DNA of 64,000 nucleotides. It comes from Acidobacteriaceae bacterium. GTDB taxonomy: Bacteria; Acidobacteriota; Terriglobia; Terriglobales; Acidobacteriaceae. Made by a program: the position numbers and the translations under genes. Location: assembly GCA_903642235.1 (NCBI GenBank), contig CAHJWL010000007.1, forward strand, positions 62,001 to 126,000. The letters run 5' to 3'. Below the pieces are notes generated by a model, which saw nothing but the letters and a program-made list of their open reading frames with translations, was not told the DNA's origin and searched no databases. Shown here piece after piece: positions 18,411-28,490 of the stretch. Within the stretch, counting starts at the first letter, position 1. Each line of letters opens with the position of its first letter.

Positions 18411-21400
18411 CTAGAACATCAGCTTCAGAGCGAATTGCATAGACCGCGGTCCACCCTGCTGATACTGAGCAGCTGTCGTTCCCAGGCTTTGATTAAGCAT
18501 CATGGTGGCTTGCCCGAATGTCGCATCAAGAAGCTCAGCGTCAACGTTCCCAAAATGCGGGTGGTTCAGAGTATTGAATGTCTCGGCACGGAATTGCAAA
18601 CGAAGGCTACCCTCAAATTGGAACTCGCGATGAGCTGCGACGTTTACCTGGGTCTCGCCGAAGCCGCGCACAAAGTTTCTCGGAGCGTTACCTACATCTG
18701 TTCCTGTAGGTAATGTGAATGCTGCCGATTCGGTCGATACTGTTGGACCGCCGTTAATCATGCGACCTCCCGGGTATTGCGAGCCATAGAGATAGACAGG
18801 ATTAGCGGGGTTATAGATCACGTTGCTGTAATAGGTTTTCCCTGTGGTCGGATCGGTAAGTTGGTTGCCGTGTATAGTTACCGGAAAACCCGTTCGCGCC
18901 ATGATACGACCGTCAAAAGCCCATCCGGCAGTTAGATAGTGCGCAAGGCGGTCCTCTCTTAGTGACGGAAGATCCCACGTGAGTCCACCCTGAAAGTTAT
19001 GTCTTATATCGAAGTCGGAGTTACCTCGCTGAAAGATTAACGACGGGTCCGACGATCCAAAATCTATCGAATGCGACCATGTGTACGATGCCAAAGCCTG
19101 AACGCCATGACAAACGGTCCGCTGGGTTTGCACCTGAAGCGCCTGATAGTTTGACGTCAAATTGGCTATGTAGTAGTAAACGTAACCGAAGTCAGAGTTG
19201 TATGGATTGAGGTAGAGCTGTTGGGCTCCAAGAAGACGCCGGCCATTTGCGGCGACATACGATACGGTAACCGCTTGTTTCTCTCCAAGAGCCTGCTGAA
19301 TCGCGGCACTCCATTGCAAGGTGTAAGGCAACTGCAGGTGTGTAGGGAATGCGAAGACGGAAGAGTCCGTATATGGGGGAGCCGCGGAAGGAGTTACATT
19401 CAGCAGAGTGGATGCTACCGGAAGAACTGCATCTGCCGTGAAGCTCGACGCCTGCGTTCCAGGCCCAACAAATGCTGATGTGGCCAAGCGATTGTCAGTA
19501 TCAAAGAAGACTCCGCCACCTGCGCGCACAACTGTCTCCCATCCCGGAACCTGATGAGCCTGCCAAGCGACTCCGAAACGAGGCGCGATGTTGAACCATG
19601 TCGTCTTGTACAGAGATGTGCCCCGAGGAGCCAGGACCAGACGCGCGGGATCAGAGAGACTGCCTGAGAGGGTATACGCATCATTGCCTTTGGGGCCGGT
19701 AGGCGCGGGATTGACCTCTCAACGCAATCCTGCTGAGATGCTTACTCTGGAGGTCGCCGACCATTGGTCCTGAATGAATGTGGCGGTCTCACTCGTTACT
19801 GGAGTGATTGGCACTTGCGACGATACAAACAGGCTCGCCTGGTTGCTTTGCAGGGGTGTCAGGAGTGAGGTCGGATCGGAATACTCCGCTGATGCAATCG
19901 GAGAAGCAGGCGTAATAGGAGCTTTAGTTCGTAGGTAGTCAAGCCCAAACTTTATCTGATGATGACCGAGCGCAAGAATGGTGATGTCAACGAGATTAAA
20001 CTGCCGCAACCTATTAGCGGAATGGCTGGTAGATAAAAGCGTGAGCCCGACGGATGGTGCATAAAGCAGGACACCTGGTGCTGCATCTCTGTACCCACCG
20101 ACACCCAGCGCCTGAGCAAGGTCAATCGGTTGAGCACCACCAAAGGAATCGAGACTCGCGTTCTGGCGCGTGTCGGTCTGCAGATACCCCAACCGAAATT
20201 CATTGTTCAGTGAATAAGATAGATGGGCCGTCGCTCCAAACGTGTAAGTGGCATTGTTGTTTTCAGCTTTGGTAACCGAAGAAAGGGACCGAGAATCAGC
20301 GGAGCTTGGTGTGTCACTATAGCGAAAAGAGGGAGATCCTTGGGTTCAGTTCGTGATCGATGCGGATACTCGTCGAGTCGATGTTGCTTGGCAGGGAATA
20401 CGATTGGATGAACTGCGCTAAACCGCTTGCGTCGTCGATCCCTCCAGCGCTCGGTAGAGGAAAGGCATTCAAGATCGGCTGAAGAGCGGCAGAGGCGTTT
20501 TGTTGCAGGGTCGCATCTGGTACGTACCGAATGGTTGCCGGCTGCGGTTGGACGAGACGAAGTCCTTCATAGGAAGCGAAGAAGAAGGTGCGATTCTTCC
20601 CACTGAATGTGTGTGGAAGCCATACGGGACCACCCAGGGTTCCGCCAAAGTCGTTCTGACGCAATGCAGCTATTGGCTTGCCATAAAAATCGTTAAATCA
20701 ATCGTTCGCATCAAAATAATTGTTTCGCAAATACTCATAGACCGTTCCATGAAATTGTTTGTCTCCTGAGCGTGTCACGAGTGAAAACTGGCCGCCAGGG
20801 CTTCGTCCATACTCAGCGGAGTAGGTTGATCCCTGCACCCGAAACTCTTGGAGAGAATCAACCGATGTCAAGCTTTGTGTTGTTCCCAGCGCCGTTGAGG
20901 AGGATAAAGATCCGGACAAGCCAGGTCCTGAACCGCCATTGCCATTACCAGGATTGCCGTTGGCTGACACACCATCAACAGTGTAATAGTTGCTTTCTGT
21001 GCGCTGGCCATTAACGCTGAAGTCGCCATTGTTCCCGAGGCTCGAGCCAGCCTGCGGACTTTGAGTTACTACTCCAGGTGTCATTGAGATCAAATCCTGG
21101 AAGCTTCGTCCAGTAAGGGGGATGTTCTCAACAAAATCTCTATTGATCACCGTGCTAACGGAGCCATCGGTGGTATTGATGCTGAGCTCACTGGAGCTGA
21201 CGGCTACGGTCTCAGTCGCAACGCCGATCCGTAATTTGAAATCAAGGACAGCATTCTGAGCCACACTTAGATCGATCGCAGTGCTTGCGACAGTGCTAAA
21301 TCCCGAAGCCTGAACGAAGATCTTGTAAAGGCCCGGTTCAAGTCCGGGAACGCTGTATTCTCCACTCCCGTTCGTCTTGACGTTCCGTTCGTTTCCGGTG

Positions 21401-21552
21401 CGCAAATCGGTGACCCGGACTTGTGCCTCTGGAATAAAAGCTCCCGATGAATCAGCAACTTGACCTTGAATCTGCGCATTCTGCGCCAATGCAAGAGAGC
21501 AAAGGGATAGAGCGGAAAAAGAGACAAGTAGGGCGCGAAGCTGGCGAATCAT
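18411..21552 (-). pseudogene. TonB-dependent receptor, Oar-like, inactivated
   Basis: An Oar-type receptor of about 1045 codons starting at ATG 21552 behind AGGAG. The signal peptide (LLVSFSALSLCSLALAQ), the carboxypeptidase-regulatory-like domain (IQGQVADSSGAFIPEAQVRV) and the plug (DFSVNGQRTESNYYTVDGVS) are readable. Three lesions follow. A TGA at 20698-20700 stands where FDAND-W-FND is expected. A frameshift falls in a four-base run at 20325-20328 (ISLF to RYSDTPSS). A second TGA at 19719-19721 stands where GLR-W-EVNPAP is expected. Both stops are one-base changes from TGG. The barrel C-terminus (MQFALKLMF) remains readable, so the decay looks recent. Confidence 0.9.
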
Positions 21553-21583
21553 CGTCTTTGGCTCCTGAAGTATCGATTGGTAG

Positions 21584-23010
21584 TTAGTGATGAAGAGTTG
21601 GGGCCGCCACCTGTATTTCTTTTAGGCCTGAGCGAATGAGCGCATCTACACTTCCGAGCTCGGCCGCAATATTGTCCGCCGATCCAGATTCGGCGGCTCC
21701 GCCAAGGATGAGTTGCTGGCAGAGTTCCTGGTAACGGGAAACCCGTTGCTCTAAGACTTCAGGAGCAGAACTCGCGTGGGGGAAGGATTCGGCTTGTTCC
21801 AAGCTACCCAAATCGATAGCGAGGAGAGTGTGCTCGTTCTCGTCGAGGGCCGCTTGGATCGCATCGATGTGCTGGCGAGACAAGAGTGTAAGCAGGTTTT
21901 GCTGATCAGCCGGAAGCTGTTTGGGTTGCTTGAAGCGCTTCCGCAGCTCCGAAAGATGGAAGTTTGCTTGTTGAATCCTGAGCGATCCATTGAGCAGGCT
22001 TTGCGAGATGATGCTCAGTTGATCGAGCGACTTCTTGTTCTCACGGAGGTACCGCTCGAGGGGGGGGAAGGTTGCCCATCTACTGAATACGTTTCAAATG
22101 GTTGTCCTTTTCCGAAGGAGGAACGCGTTGAAGGGCGACTTCCAATCTCTTCTACGCTCAGGAGCGAAACGTGTACATGCGGCAGCAGAGCAAGACACGA
22201 GATCAGTTCACGTTTGCGAGTATCAGTGTCGACTACTCCCTTGACACTTATACCGGCGTCACCGCGGGTGAGATGAATCTGCTCGCCTGTGTCGGCGTGG
22301 ACCTCATTCAGCACCACACGAGCTGCCAGTTCCGCTTCGTCCAACTCAAGTTCGGAAAGAACATGGGGTATGTGCAGAGCGGCGTGGAGGCCGTTTGAAT
22401 CCGCCATGGCCTGACCAGTCAACGGCTCAAACCAATCCTGATTCACAGCACCCCAGGGCATCACGTCGTAGTTCAGTTCGGCGATCTCCACCGTACCCTG
22501 ATCCCGAAGTTTGATCATGCGGGCCACGGGGTGGCAGTCGCTTTCGCGGACCGTGAGGGACTCTTGAATGATGGTGTTATCCGGTGTCACTGATGTGGTG
22601 AGCGTCAGGAGATCAACACCGGTCCTGGTAACGGCATCCTTCTTCGCGGACTGGTGATCGCGCCAAGTGCTGAAGTCAGCCGCTGAAAGCGGATCTTCCC
22701 AACTTACGCCTGCCAATCCAAGCCGATCCTTCGTCCGCTGATCGTTGTCACTGAGGTGCTGCTGCCTGAGCCGACGCTTTTTTGCGGGATCTCGGTAAAT
22801 AGTCCGCTCTATCACTTGGCCGGGGCTGCTGATCCGCACCTTCTGGTAGATCACTCCAGGGTGACCGGAGACGGTAACAGAGCCCTTTGCCTGCTCCGCG
22901 CGCACAAGAAGGGTTCGTGCCGAAATCTGCGGTTCGCTTTGCGTCCATAAAAGGAAACAGACGACAGCACAGATTGCACAAAATATTGAACTCGCAAGCA
23001 AAGGATTCAT
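21584..23010 (-). pseudogene. Single-span membrane protein of the sigma-factor operon, frameshifted
   Basis: It starts at ATG 23010, which overlaps the sigma-factor stop (ATGA), indicating translational coupling. An N-terminal membrane segment (LLASSIFCAICAVVCFLLW) is followed by a soluble part with no domain I recognise. The frame is lost at a run of eight C on the coding strand (22060-22067). A different frame then continues smoothly with LERYLRENKKSLDQLSIISQ, RQHIDAIQAALDENEH and a helical tail ending at 21584. Nine or six C would give one protein of about 475 residues. By position it could be the anti-sigma or signal-transducing partner of the sigma factor; that is inference from gene order. 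Confidence 0.75.
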
Positions 23011-24434
23011 TCTGGGGAAAGAAAAGCGTGTGAGCCAGCGCCGCAGTCGTGTCCCCGGTGGGCATCTCTGGCTCTCCACGGAGTTGCCATCGACGGTATG
23101 CCCTGGAACCTCGAAGTGGAGGACGGAAGGTCTTCGACAGCTTCTTCCTCCTCCATGTTGCCGTCCATCGCGATGAGAGGGTCGACGTACACGAGCTGGA
23201 TCGTGGGAGACTCTGCTGTAAACGAGATCGCGACCCTCATGGATCGGTCGTCGCTCAGGATGACTTCGCGGGATTGCTGCAGACCGCCATCGGGGATCGG
23301 CGCCTGAACCAGAATGAACGCCAGACAGATACCCTGTTCGCTAAGGATCTCGATAAACGCGGGCTTCTCCATGGGACGAAGCTCGACACGCAACTCGCTC
23401 AGCGTGGCTGTGACCCTCTGCGAAGCCCGAATGTCGCCATCTACAGAGATCAACAGACGCGCAGGGCGATGCTGTTTGACTTCCTGCAGATAACGGCCCA
23501 TGCGTTTCCGGAGCCGGTGAGGATCGTTGGCCTTCTGCTTGGAACGGCTTGAAACCAGGGTCGGAGAGCTCCCGGAAGAAACACCAGGATCCTGTGGAGT
23601 ATCGCGCCCTATGGTCTCATCGGGGGAGCGTTCCCCGAGAAGTGGAAGTCCGAGCAATTGGTTTGCCCGGTCAAGGCATCCGGGACAACTGACCAGATGA
23701 GCGAACTCTGCCGTTGTGAAGCCTTGCGTTGGCGTCGCGTAGATCTCTTCAAGCACAGAAAGAGCAAAGCAGCTTCCCTTCCGGGACCTGAAAATCTTTG
23801 CGCGCAGAGCCAGGAAGAGCCCTTGAGAATCATCCGCTTCTTTCGGCACGCGGCCTCTGGAGTTGCTGTCGTTTCCTATCTGCCGCAGGACGCCCGGATG
23901 TTCCAGGTCCAGCCGCGCTTCCGTCCGTGCTGCTCGAACCGCCTTGTCGATGGCGGATCTGGTCGATTGAGCGACCTGCATGATCTCGGATGGGAAGTAC
24001 CCGAGGAAGTAGCGAAGAAGAAAAACACTGGCGGAGCGGGACGTGTTTTTACGCTCGCAAAGATAGTCGCAGATCCTGTGAAGGTCTTCCCGGATGAACA
24101 GGAGTCCGTTCCGGTCGATCGCGCGCAAGCCGCGCTCCGCCGATTCATAGTCGACAACGGACAGGTCATCGAGAGCACTGGATTGAGCCCGCCGCATCCG
24201 TGCGTACTGCAGGTTGCGCAGAACTGAAAACAGATAACCTTGCGCATTCTCGATGTGCTCACTTACGGATCCAGTCCCAGCGAAACGAACATACAGCTCC
24301 TGAACGAGGTCTTCCGCGTCGGAACGGTTACGGCTCGTGAGCTGCATAGCCCACTCCAACAAGCGATCATAGTGATCGAAGAAGACATCCTCGAACGTGG
24401 GACGAGACTCGGGCCTGGAGGAAAAAGAAAGCAT
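23007..24434 (-). CDS. ECF-type sigma factor with zinc-motif and long C-terminal extension
   Basis: 475 residues. Residues about 14-85 are sigma-70 region 2 (DHYDRLLEWAMQLTSRNRSD, EDLVQELYVRF, GYLFSVLRNLQYARMRR). Region 4 is weaker (FLLRYFLGYFPSEIMQVAQS, then TRSAIDKAVRAAR). After it comes HLVSCPGC (His246, Cys250, Cys253), the H-x3-C-x2-C pattern seen in zinc-binding anti-sigma domains, then some 220 residues without a recognised domain. It is the first gene of a four-gene operon and the only intact one. The family role is to direct RNA polymerase to a small regulon, here probably its own receptor operon. The long tail suggests built-in control. Confidence 0.83.
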   Translation of the reverse strand: MLSFSSRPESRPTFEDVFFDHYDRLLEWAMQLTSRNRSDAEDLVQELYVRFAGTGSVSEHIENAQGYLFSVLRNLQYARMRRAQSSALDDLSVVDYESAERGLRAIDRNGLLFIREDLHRICDYLCERKNTSRSASVFLLRYFLGYFPSEIMQVAQSTRSAIDKAVRAARTEARLDLEHPGVLRQIGNDSNSRGRVPKEADDSQGLFLALRAKIFRSRKGSCFALSVLEEIYATPTQGFTTAEFAHLVSCPGCLDRANQLLGLPLLGERSPDETIGRDTPQDPGVSSGSSPTLVSSRSKQKANDPHRLRKRMGRYLQEVKQHRPARLLISVDGDIRASQRVTATLSELRVELRPMEKPAFIEILSEQGICLAFILVQAPIPDGGLQQSREVILSDDRSMRVAISFTAESPTIQLVYVDPLIAMDGNMEEEEAVEDLPSSTSRFQGIPSMATPWRARDAHRGHDCGAGSHAFLSPE

Positions 24435-24936
24435 AGATTAGGGCTGTACATAGGACGAGTGTCTGAGCAGGAGAAATCTCCCAAACAATTTCGAAACTTT
24501 TAACATTCAAATCGTCAGCCTTCCAAGTGACATGCCCCTTCCATTGAAACGCACTCGTTCGTACCTGAGTAGCCGATCCTGGAGGCTGGATGCCACCAGT
24601 ACAGGGTTAGCGCGGAGATTTTGGGGATTGCTGCCACGTCTTAAGGCGGTCCTCCGCTTGCACAACTCTGGCTGCTTCGGCCTTGCTGTCGGCCGGCCCG
24701 TGCCCGGAAGTCGCGCAGGGTGGAATGATCGGCAGTCAGGGAGGGGCTGGTTCCAGCCTGATACGGACGCTAACGGCGTTCCGAGAACCTGTTTGCGCTC
24801 AGGTAGCATTCGGTGATCCGGACAGACGCGGTGATCAACGGTTCTCTTGGAGACGCGCACGTGCGGCAGCAGAAATGCGTGAAGGACGTTGGCTGCTCCA
24901 GCGAACAGCAGCATGAACGTGCGCAGGGTCGGCAGG
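24435..24936. other. Intergenic region, no gene supported
   Basis: 500 bp between the sigma-factor start and the end of the sugar permease. One minus-strand frame (24507-24914) contains a short hydrophobic stretch, but its remainder is low-quality and arginine/proline-rich. The sigma-operon promoter should lie at the left of the sigma start codon, within this gap; no convincing -35/-10 pair was found. Confidence 0.4.
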
Positions 24937-26256
24937 TTACCAGTCCTGTAACGTCAAGGTCTGAGGATCTTCGACTCGTTGCATCAGTACTGCAGCGATG
25001 CCCATCGAGATACCGCCGGCAACTACTGGCAGAATGCGGTTGTTGTGGAACAGGTGCGTAACGACAGGACCACCGAGCAGCGCCATGCTGATTTCAGGAA
25101 TGACGATGAAGAAGTTGAAGATTCCCATGTAGACCCCGGTGCGGGTCGACGGAAGGGAGGAAGCAAGAATGGCGTACGGCATGGACAAGGTGGACGCCCA
25201 GGCGATACCGACACCGACCATGCTCAGGAGCAGGTACCACTTGTTATGAATGAAGGGGACAGAGATAAGCCCGAGTGCGCCGCAGACCAGACACGCCGAG
25301 TGCGTGTAGGTGCGGCCGATACCCTTGGCGAGCGACGGCAGCGCGAAGGAGAAGACGAAGCAGACAGCGGTGTATGCGGCCGAACAGATGCCGGCCCAGA
25401 CGATCGCTTCGTTGTAGAGCGGAGTGTTGGGCCTGTCCGCTCCGAAGACGTTATGCGCAATCGCGATGGAGAGATACAGCCACATGCAGAAGAGGCCCAG
25501 CCAAGTAAACAGCTGAACCGGTGCGAGACGGCGCATCGGCGCAGGCATCTTGCGAACGGCGTCTCTAATCTCGGAGAGCGAGCCTGCAATGCTTGGCCGC
25601 GCGGCGTTCTCGGCTTTGAACGCGGCGAGATCTTCCGGTGGGTACTCCGGCGTCGTGAAGACCGTCCAGAGCACGGCGGCCAAAAAGGCGAGGGCTCCAA
25701 GATAAAACGAATAACGAACTGTGACAGGGATACTGTGGGTATCCGGTGTGCTGGCCGGGTGCAGCAGGTGGGTGAGGATCAGCGGCATGAGGGACGCCAC
25801 GACCGAACCGAGGCCTATGAAGATACTTTGCATGGCAAATCCGGTCGTGCGCTGTCCTTCAGGAAGAACGTCCGTGACAAACGCACGAAAGGGCTCCATG
25901 GAGACGTTGTTGCTCGCGTCCAGCAGCCAGAGCAGGGTGGCTGCGACCCAAATGGAAGGGGCGTTCGGCATCAGGAGCAGCATGGTTGTAGAGACAAGGG
26001 CACCGGCTAGAAAGTAAGGACGTCGCCGCCCAAGGCGGGTCCAGGTGCGGTCGCTCGCCTCACCGATCAGGGGTTGAATCAACAGACCGGTAAGTGGTGC
26101 GGCGAGCCAGAGGATCGGTATCTGATCGGGGGAGGCGCCCAGGTACTCATAAATGGCGCTCATGTTGGCAAGCTGCAGCGCCCAGCCAAACTGGATGCCG
26201 AGAAAGCCGAAGTTCATGTTCCAGATCTGCCAGAAACTACGCTTCGGCTTCTGCAT
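24937..26256 (-). CDS. MFS sugar permease, GPH/SLC45-like
   Basis: 439 residues with about twelve transmembrane helices. The N-terminus (SFWQIWNMNFGFLGIQFGWA) and the loop IGEASDRTWTRLGRRRPYFL have the D-R-x-G-R-R-P signature of sucrose/maltose permeases of the GPH/SLC45 type. It lies downstream of the receptor and GH13 enzyme on the same strand, so it most likely brings maltose or short maltodextrins released in the periplasm into the cytoplasm. Substrate assignment rests on context. Confidence 0.85.
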   Translation of the reverse strand: MQKPKRSFWQIWNMNFGFLGIQFGWALQLANMSAIYEYLGASPDQIPILWLAAPLTGLLIQPLIGEASDRTWTRLGRRRPYFLAGALVSTTMLLLMPNAPSIWVAATLLWLLDASNNVSMEPFRAFVTDVLPEGQRTTGFAMQSIFIGLGSVVASLMPLILTHLLHPASTPDTHSIPVTVRYSFYLGALAFLAAVLWTVFTTPEYPPEDLAAFKAENAARPSIAGSLSEIRDAVRKMPAPMRRLAPVQLFTWLGLFCMWLYLSIAIAHNVFGADRPNTPLYNEAIVWAGICSAAYTAVCFVFSFALPSLAKGIGRTYTHSACLVCGALGLISVPFIHNKWYLLLSMVGVGIAWASTLSMPYAILASSLPSTRTGVYMGIFNFFIVIPEISMALLGGPVVTHLFHNNRILPVVAGGISMGIAAVLMQRVEDPQTLTLQDW

Positions 26257-26452
26257 GACGGGTCCTGTAAGGCTGTTGGTTGGGACCGGTTTGTCTCAAC
26301 GGCCGGCACGGTTCTGTGAGGCGGGCACGATAGGCGGCTTACCCGCGGGTAGATGGAGCGGCAGTCCGGCAGCCGTGCGGGGAGCAGTGCGACCTGCTAC
26401 CAGCAGCCTGGTCTCTCCTGTTTCGCTCCTGTGTCTCTGACTTTGTGCGCAC

Positions 26453-28363
26453 CTAGCGGAGTGCAAAGATTGCAAAACCGAAGGGCGGCAGCTTTACTGA
26501 AACCACGTCATTCGCGATGGCCTGTGCTGAAGGTCCGGCATCTCCCAACGTGGGTAGAAGCGATCTGCATCCTTCGAGTGCCGTGCCAGCGACGGGTACT
26601 GCGATAGTGGCTGCGGCGGCATCCCGATTGACGACCATCAGCAGAGAGCCATCAACGCTGCAGGCAGATCCGTTGTTTGAAAGCGTACGAAGATAGGCGA
26701 AGCTGCTCGTGCCGGCAACGAGGGTCTGCTGCGACCCACTCTGCAGACTCCTGGACTGACCGCGCAGGTGGCCCAGAGCCGCCACCCAGTCGTACATGTG
26801 ATTTTGCTCAGGAGAGCGCCCGGCTGCGGTGAAGGCGTTCCGCGCGTCACCGGCGAAGCCACCGGGAAAGTCGTGCCGGTTGTCAGGGTCGCCGCCGCCC
26901 TGCATGAGGATCTCATCGCCGGCATAGAGCTGCGGCATGCCGCGCAGGGTGAGGAGGATGCCATAGGCAAGACGAAGCAATTCGGGGGTAGCGCCAGGCT
27001 GCGAGAGGAAACGCATCTGGTCGTGGTTGCCGAAGAAGGGAACGAGCGTCTCGGGATGCGGGTAGAGCCAGTCCTGGCGCAGCGTTTCCTCGATCTGGCA
27101 TATGGGCTTGCGCCCGACCAGGGAATCGACCAGCGAATAGTACATCGGGTAATCGAAAGGCGTGGTGAGATGCGTGTCGAGACCGTGGAGCGTGCGTCCA
27201 CCGGCGAAGTAGGCGTTAATGGTCGGGTCGGATCCGCTCACCTCACCGACTGAGGTGAGCCGCGGATACAGCGCGGTGAGGCTCGAAAGATATTGCTGCC
27301 AGAACTCGCGTTGCACATAGGGAAAGGTGTCGATGCGCAGGCCGTCGATGCCGGCCTCCTCGATCCACCAGATCATGTTCTCCGTCAGGTACTGCGCGAC
27401 GAGCGGGTTCTGTTGGTTGAGGTCCGGCAGCACGTTGACGAACCAGCCATCCTCGGCGTCGAGCGATGCGGCCGTGGTGGCGTGGGGATCTGTGATCGGA
27501 CCGAACATGTATTTGTTGTCGAGGTGATGGGCTGCGGTGCCATGGAACCAGTCCGGCGCTGGCGGATCCTTAACCCAGAGGATGGCTGGCCCGACGTGGT
27601 TCGGGACGTCATCAAAGACCAGCTTCATGTGGCGGCGGTGCAGCTCGTCAGCCAGCCTGCGGTAGGTGTCGAGCGTGCCGAGACGCGGCTCGACGGCGTA
27701 CATCTCGGTCGCGCCGTAGCCGTGGTAGTCGCTGGTAGCGGGATCGTTCTTGAGAACGGGCGTGAGCCATAGCGCCGTCACGCCAAGCTGCTGAAGGTAG
27801 TCCAGATGGTCGAGAATGCCCTGCAGGTCGCCACCGTGAAAGGCGAGCGGCTTTGTGCGATCCGGCGCCGGTGAGCCCGCGACATGATTGTTCGCCGCGT
27901 CGCCGTCTGCGAAGCGATCCGGCATGATCAGGTAGAGGACGTCGCGCGAGGAGAAGCCCTGCGGGCCGGCTTCCAGGGTGCGTCGAGGCGCAAGCGTGTA
28001 GGAGACGCTGACGCTGCCGCCGGCAGAGCTGGCGATGATGGTCACCGTCTCCGGCGCCACGGCGCTGGTGTCGAGCCACACCATGGCCCAGTGCCCGTTG
28101 GGCGAGCTCTGAGTTCGGGTCACGCGGATCGCCGGATCCGATACCGTGAATCTGGCGTCGTGCAGGCCCATGCCCTGAAGCAGCAGCATCGGCGCCGGCA
28201 TGGCAGCGAACCAGTTCGGCGGGTCGATCTTCAGAATGGAAGGCTTTTGCAGAATGGAAGGCTTTTGCGATTGCGCCAGAGCTGATGCAAGCAGGGTGCA
28301 CTGAACCAGGAGAATGGTCGCAAGCCGACATTGGATCGGACCAGGGCAGCGTGCGGGAAACAT
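26453..28363 (-). CDS. GH13 alpha-amylase / neopullulanase-like enzyme, exported
   Basis: 636 residues, starting at ATG 28363 behind AGGAG. A signal peptide (LATILLVQCTLLASALAQ) leads to an N-terminal cyclomaltodextrinase-type beta domain (residues about 45-125) and the GH13 TIM barrel. The four conserved regions are visible: DDVPNH, GLRIDTFPY (nucleophile Asp), GEVSG (acid/base Glu) and FFGNHDQ. The C-terminal beta domain ends PPFGFAIFALR. It hydrolyses alpha-1,4 and possibly alpha-1,6 glucans in the periplasm or at the surface. An 18-bp tandem duplication just after the signal peptide repeats QKPSIL. It lies between the receptor and the MFS permease. Confidence 0.92.
   Translation of the reverse strand: MFPARCPGPIQCRLATILLVQCTLLASALAQSQKPSILQKPSILKIDPPNWFAAMPAPMLLLQGMGLHDARFTVSDPAIRVTRTQSSPNGHWAMVWLDTSAVAPETVTIIASSAGGSVSVSYTLAPRRTLEAGPQGFSSRDVLYLIMPDRFADGDAANNHVAGSPAPDRTKPLAFHGGDLQGILDHLDYLQQLGVTALWLTPVLKNDPATSDYHGYGATEMYAVEPRLGTLDTYRRLADELHRRHMKLVFDDVPNHVGPAILWVKDPPAPDWFHGTAAHHLDNKYMFGPITDPHATTAASLDAEDGWFVNVLPDLNQQNPLVAQYLTENMIWWIEEAGIDGLRIDTFPYVQREFWQQYLSSLTALYPRLTSVGEVSGSDPTINAYFAGGRTLHGLDTHLTTPFDYPMYYSLVDSLVGRKPICQIEETLRQDWLYPHPETLVPFFGNHDQMRFLSQPGATPELLRLAYGILLTLRGMPQLYAGDEILMQGGGDPDNRHDFPGGFAGDARNAFTAAGRSPEQNHMYDWVAALGHLRGQSRSLQSGSQQTLVAGTSSFAYLRTLSNNGSACSVDGSLLMVVNRDAAAATIAVPVAGTALEGCRSLLPTLGDAGPSAQAIANDVVSVKLPPFGFAIFALR
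28232..28267. repeat. 18-bp perfect tandem duplication inside the GH13 gene
   Basis: CAGAATGGAAGGCTTTTG occurs twice, head to tail, at 28232-28249 and 28250-28267. It is in frame and duplicates six residues (QKPSIL) directly after the signal peptide, so the enzyme core is not touched. Confidence 0.95.
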
Positions 28364-28439
28364 TCCTTGCTCCTTGTACAGAGTCGATGCAAGAGGCCAG
28401 TAGGGAAGAGTCAGCCGAGACCGAGCCGCTAAAAGTTGT

Positions 28440-28478
28440 GGTAAAACGAAACCCGTGTGGAGAGTGGATCCACACGGG
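28440..28478 (-). terminator. Rho-independent terminator between receptor and GH13 gene
   Basis: On the minus strand, after the receptor stop, a 9-bp perfect stem (CCCGTGTGG / CCACACGGG) with a 9-nt loop is followed by TTTCGTTTTAC. It may act as an attenuating terminator that keeps receptor transcripts more abundant than those of the downstream enzyme. Confidence 0.8.
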
Positions 28479-28490
28479 CATCGAGGGTGT

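Noticed and set aside
24507..24914. Minus-strand 135-codon frame with a hydrophobic patch after the sugar permease
   Set aside because: Only about 25 residues look like a membrane helix; the rest is Arg/Pro-rich without motif, and the start has no ribosome site.
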